A stretch of DNA of 7,272 nucleotides from the NCBI GenBank assembly GCA_903970565.1, contig CAJCJE010000514.1, forward strand, positions 1 through 7,272, in the 5' to 3' direction. Below, piece by piece: positions 5,091 through 7,272 of the stretch (within the stretch, counting starts at the first letter, position 1; each line of letters opens with the position of its first letter). The stretch is from Candidatus Melainabacteria bacterium. GTDB lineage: Bacteria > Actinomycetota > Actinomycetes > Mycobacteriales > Pseudonocardiaceae. The notes under the pieces are model-generated. The model had not been told where the DNA came from. It ran no database searches and saw nothing but the letters and a program-made list of their open reading frames with translations. A program made the position numbers and the translations under genes.

Positions 5091-6427
5091 CAGTGACCGG
5101 TGGCCGAGCGGGTGGTGGGCGGTGCCACAGGAGAAAGAAAGGCCCGCGTCGGCGGCATCTCGCTGTGGCCCTCCGCCGTGGTCCGTACCGCCAGGATCTG
5201 GTCGACACCCATCCGATTCTCCTCGAACGCCAACGCGCCACCGGCCATGTACAACCGCCAGACGCGCACCTGGCCGGGGCCGGCCAAGGCGGTCAGCTGC
5301 TGTGCGCGCCGCTCAATGGTCTCACCCCAGGCCCGGATTGTCCTGGTGTAGTGCTCACGCATCGCCTCGACGTCGCGCACCTCGAACCCGGCCCCGCTGA
5401 GGTGGTCGAGGGTGCGGCCCAGCGGGCGCATGGTCATGTCCGGCGCGATGTAGGACTCGATGAACGCACCGCCGCCGGGGGCGACCGCGCCGCGCGACAT
5501 CTGCTGGAGCAGCAGCCGCCCGGTGGGCTTGAGCATCCGGTAGAGCGTCGCCGCGTACTGCGGGTAGTGCTCCTCGCCGACGTGTTCGCCCATCTCGATC
5601 GAGGACACCGCGTCGAAGGCGTCCCCGGTGATCTCCCGGTAGTCCTGCAACCGGACCTCGACCCGGTCACTGAGCCCCAGCTCGGCGACGCGGGCCCGGT
5701 CGAACTCGGCCTGTTGCTGGGAGAGGGTGACTCCGGTGGCGTGCACGCCGTAGTGGGCGGCGGCGTGGATGATCAGCGAACCCCAGCCGCAGCCGACGTC
5801 CAGCAGGCGCATACCGGGCCGCAGTTCCAGCTTGCGGCAGATCAGGTCCAGCTTGTCGCGCTGCGCGTCGGTGAGCGTGTAGTCCGGGTCGTCGGAGGTG
5901 TAGTAGGCGCAGGAGTAGGCCATCTGCGGGTCGAGCACGGTGCGGTAGAAGTCGTTGCCGAGGTCGTAGTGGTGCGCGATGGCGGCCCGGTCGCGGCGCC
6001 GGGTGTGCAGGCCGCCGGAGAGCCGCGCCTCCTCGACCGGGGGACGCGGGCGCGGGCCGATGACACCGATGCGCGCGGCGGTACGCAGCGCGGCCCACCA
6101 CTCGTTGGCGGTCAGACGCTGCCGGCGGACCCCGGCGCCGCGCTGGCTCTGCGCCTTGCGGACCATCGCCCAGAACTGACGCAGGCCCTCGGTCAGGTCG
6201 CCCTGCACCTCAAGGTCGCCGGCGACGTAGGCTCGCGAGAGGCCGAGTTCGTTCGGGTCCCAGAGCAGCCTGCGCAACGCGCGCCGGGAGCGCAGAATCA
6301 CCTGCGGACCCTCGGTCGGGCCGGCGCTGCTGCCGTCCCAGGCCCGAATCCCGACCGGCGGCTCGGCGCCGAGGAACTGGACGAGCAGGTCGGCGAGCGC
6401 TGGCGCGACACCCTTCGAACTGGCCAT
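5090..6427 (-). CDS. Cyclopropane-fatty-acyl-phospholipid synthase family methyltransferase (UfaA1-like)
   Basis: A 445-residue SAM-dependent enzyme expected to transfer a methyl carbon to the cis double bond of phospholipid acyl chains at the membrane surface, giving a cyclopropane or a methyl-branched chain. The N-terminal region (1-130) contains the family RAYVAGDLEVQGDL segment (66-79). The catalytic domain shows HHYDLGNDFY (152-161), MAYSCAYY (169-176), SAM motif LLDVGCGWGSL (208-218), GVTLSQQQ (232-239), SIEMGEHVGEEHY (276-288) and MREHYTRTIRAWGE (356-369). By eye, C173, E281 and Y360 match the bicarbonate-site Cys, Glu and Tyr of E. coli Cfa, but the site's His and Ile appear to be Gln and Met in LLLQQMSRG (306-313). 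This QQMSR type, with GGGAFIESYIAPDM, is as I recall that of mycobacterial UfaA1 (Rv0447c), reported to form tuberculostearic acid. Start: ATG at 6427 with AAGGGG five bases upstream; a GTG at 6442 is in frame. First gene of a two-gene operon. Confidence 0.93.
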   Translation of the reverse strand: MASSKGVAPALADLLVQFLGAEPPVGIRAWDGSSAGPTEGPQVILRSRRALRRLLWDPNELGLSRAYVAGDLEVQGDLTEGLRQFWAMVRKAQSQRGAGVRRQRLTANEWWAALRTAARIGVIGPRPRPPVEEARLSGGLHTRRRDRAAIAHHYDLGNDFYRTVLDPQMAYSCAYYTSDDPDYTLTDAQRDKLDLICRKLELRPGMRLLDVGCGWGSLIIHAAAHYGVHATGVTLSQQQAEFDRARVAELGLSDRVEVRLQDYREITGDAFDAVSSIEMGEHVGEEHYPQYAATLYRMLKPTGRLLLQQMSRGAVAPGGGAFIESYIAPDMTMRPLGRTLDHLSGAGFEVRDVEAMREHYTRTIRAWGETIERRAQQLTALAGPGQVRVWRLYMAGGALAFEENRMGVDQILAVRTTAEGHSEMPPTRAFLSPVAPPTTRSATGH

Positions 6428-6497
6428 GAAAACCCCTTCCACGTCTCTGGCAGGCGTTCGGCGCTCGTTGCCGACCGGCTTGGCTACCCGACCTCTA

Positions 6498-6513
6498 TGT
6501 GACCTGAGTCACG
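6498..6513. promoter_or_regulatory. CRP/GlxR-like binding site in the divergent spacer
   Basis: TGTGA-CCTGAG-TCACG matches nine of ten specified bases of the CRP-family consensus TGTGA-N6-TCACA, and its core GTGAC-CTGA-GTCAC is a perfect inverted repeat. Actinobacterial cAMP-binding regulators of the CRP/GlxR type recognise this pattern. It is centred about 78 bases before the fatty-acid methyltransferase start and 129 bases before the flavoprotein start, so it could act on either promoter. Binding is inferred from the motif alone. Confidence 0.55.
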
Positions 6514-6574
6514 CGAAGCCACCTGGATCGACCCGCACGCCGAATGCCCCCCGTGCCCGTGCACCGCAACAATG

Positions 6575-6592
6575 CTGATCAGACCTGATCAG
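6575..6592. promoter_or_regulatory. Tandem 8-bp palindromes, probable operator of the flavoprotein gene
   Basis: CTGATCAG occurs twice, at 6575-6582 and 6585-6592, with two bases between, giving an exact 10-base repeat period, about one DNA turn. Each copy is a perfect palindrome, and the pair is itself symmetric except for the central AC. It ends 42 bases before the flavoprotein ATG. TACCCT (6593-6598) follows directly and could be a weak -10, in which case the palindromes would lie in the promoter spacer. The arrangement suits a dimeric repressor or activator; the factor is unknown. Confidence 0.5.
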
Positions 6593-6634
6593 TACCCTGC
6601 CGGCACCCGAAGGTCCAGTACCGAAAGGACAGCG

Positions 6635-7272
6635 ATGCACCGCGAACGAGTGGCCGTGATCGGCAGCGGAGTAGCCGGGCTCACCGCCGCCTACCTTCTG
6701 CAGCGCCGCTACGAGGTGTTGCTGTTCGAAGCCGACGACCGGCTCGGCGGCCACGCGCACACCCACGACGTCTCCACCCCGGACGGTCGCACGATCGCCG
6801 TGGACACCGGGTTCATCGTGCACAACCGCAGGACCTACCCGAATCTGCTGCGCCTGTTCGGCGAACTCGGCGTGCGCACCCAGGGCACCGAGATGTCGAT
6901 GAGCGTGCGCTGCGAGGGGTGCGGGCTGGAGTACGCCGGGGCCCGGCGACTGGGCGGCGTCTTCGCGCAGCCGGGCAACCTGCTCAAGCCGCGCTACCTG
7001 CGGATGCTCGCCGAGATCCTGCGCTTCCACCGGCACGCCCGCCGGCTGCTCGCCGAGCCGGACACCGGTGACACCACCCTCGGCGCCTTCCTGGCCATCG
7101 GCGGCTACTCGACCTACTTCGTCGACCACTTCCTGCTCCCGGTGGTATCGGCGGTCTGGTCCTCCGACCGGGAGACCAGCAAGCAGTACCCGGCGCGTTA
7201 CCTGTTCACCTTCCTCAACCACCACGGTATGTTGTCCATCGGCGGTTCGCCGACCTGGCGCACCGTGGTCGG
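6635..7272 (+). CDS. FAD/NAD(P)-binding amine-oxidase-like oxidoreductase, 5' part, cut by the right edge
   Basis: The open frame starts at ATG 6635, five bases after AAAGGA, and runs off the edge after 212 codons without a stop. Residues 6-34 form the dinucleotide-binding fold: VAVIGSGVAGLTAAYLL has the G-x-G-x-x-G pattern, and E35 in LLFEADDRLGG would bind the FAD ribose, with RLGGHAHTH as the following conserved motif. VDTGFIVHNRRTYPNLLRLF (56-75) and a CxxC pair in RCEGCGLEYAG are typical of the COG2907-type NAD/FAD proteins found with cyclopropane synthase-like genes. The last visible residues (IGGSPTWRTVVG) are where the family normally continues into the substrate domain. It probably acts on fatty acids or isoprenoid-type lipids, but no reaction is established from sequence. 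From memory, Rv0449c near ufaA1 is comparable and is followed by a DUF1365 gene; that neighbour would lie beyond this window. Here the gene is divergent from the methyltransferase, not in the same operon. Confidence 0.9.
   Translation, partial: MHRERVAVIGSGVAGLTAAYLLQRRYEVLLFEADDRLGGHAHTHDVSTPDGRTIAVDTGFIVHNRRTYPNLLRLFGELGVRTQGTEMSMSVRCEGCGLEYAGARRLGGVFAQPGNLLKPRYLRMLAEILRFHRHARRLLAEPDTGDTTLGAFLAIGGYSTYFVDHFLLPVVSAVWSSDRETSKQYPARYLFTFLNHHGMLSIGGSPTWRTVV

Noticed and set aside
5093..6502. 469-codon open frame on the + strand
   Set aside because: It mirrors the fatty-acid methyltransferase on the other strand, has a biased composition and no recognisable motif.
6509..7225. 238-codon open frame on the - strand
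   Set aside because: It is antisense to the flavoprotein, whose FAD-binding motif and ribosome binding site are clear; the - strand product has no family features.
1..7272. Mobile elements, CRISPR arrays, tRNA/rRNA genes, or defence systems
   Set aside because: No transposase or integrase motif, terminal repeats, regularly spaced repeats or cloverleaf-like sequences were found on either strand.

Overview
The window is high-GC DNA with strong third-position G/C bias and is almost certainly from an actinobacterium. Three things point there: a DUF574-type (Methyltransf_19) SAM-dependent methyltransferase, a family expanded in actinomycetes; two ROK proteins of the zinc-motif-less type; and a lipid-modification cluster (cyclopropane-type fatty acid methyltransferase, DUF1295 membrane protein, FAD-dependent oxidoreductase) that resembles, in content, the mycobacterial ufaA1 region as I recall it. 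The genus cannot be fixed from sequence alone.

Layout, right to left. From 6635 to the right edge, on the + strand, is the 5' part of an FAD/NAD(P)-binding amine-oxidase-like protein. It is divergent from a - strand pair: the fatty acid methyltransferase (6427 to 5090) and a DUF1295/steroid-reductase-like membrane protein (5090 to 4269), joined by a TGATG stop/start overlap. The 207-base divergent spacer holds a CRP-like palindrome and a tandem pair of 8-base palindromes. A very strong GC hairpin (4227-4263) closes the pair. Next on the - strand are a ROK-family transcriptional regulator (4048 to 2747) and a ROK-family sugar kinase (2521 to 1532), separated by 225 bases that carry a plausible kinase promoter. 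Then come a DUF574 methyltransferase (1396 to 557), a small unknown protein just downstream (549 or 483 to 310), and at the left edge the N-terminal part of a J-domain protein (181 to 1).

Functionally there are three units: (1) membrane fatty-acid modification (methyltransferase, membrane protein, divergent flavoprotein); (2) a probable sugar-responsive ROK regulator plus ROK kinase, with no transporter or glycosidase in view; (3) a loosely connected left end of methyltransferase, small protein and J-domain protein. All complete genes look intact. I found no mobile element, CRISPR array, tRNA or rRNA. No clearly new system is visible. The most interesting signals are regulatory palindromes in the divergent spacer, the apparent change of a bicarbonate-pocket residue in the fatty acid methyltransferase, the missing zinc motif in both ROK proteins, and tandem repeats over the start of the J-domain gene.
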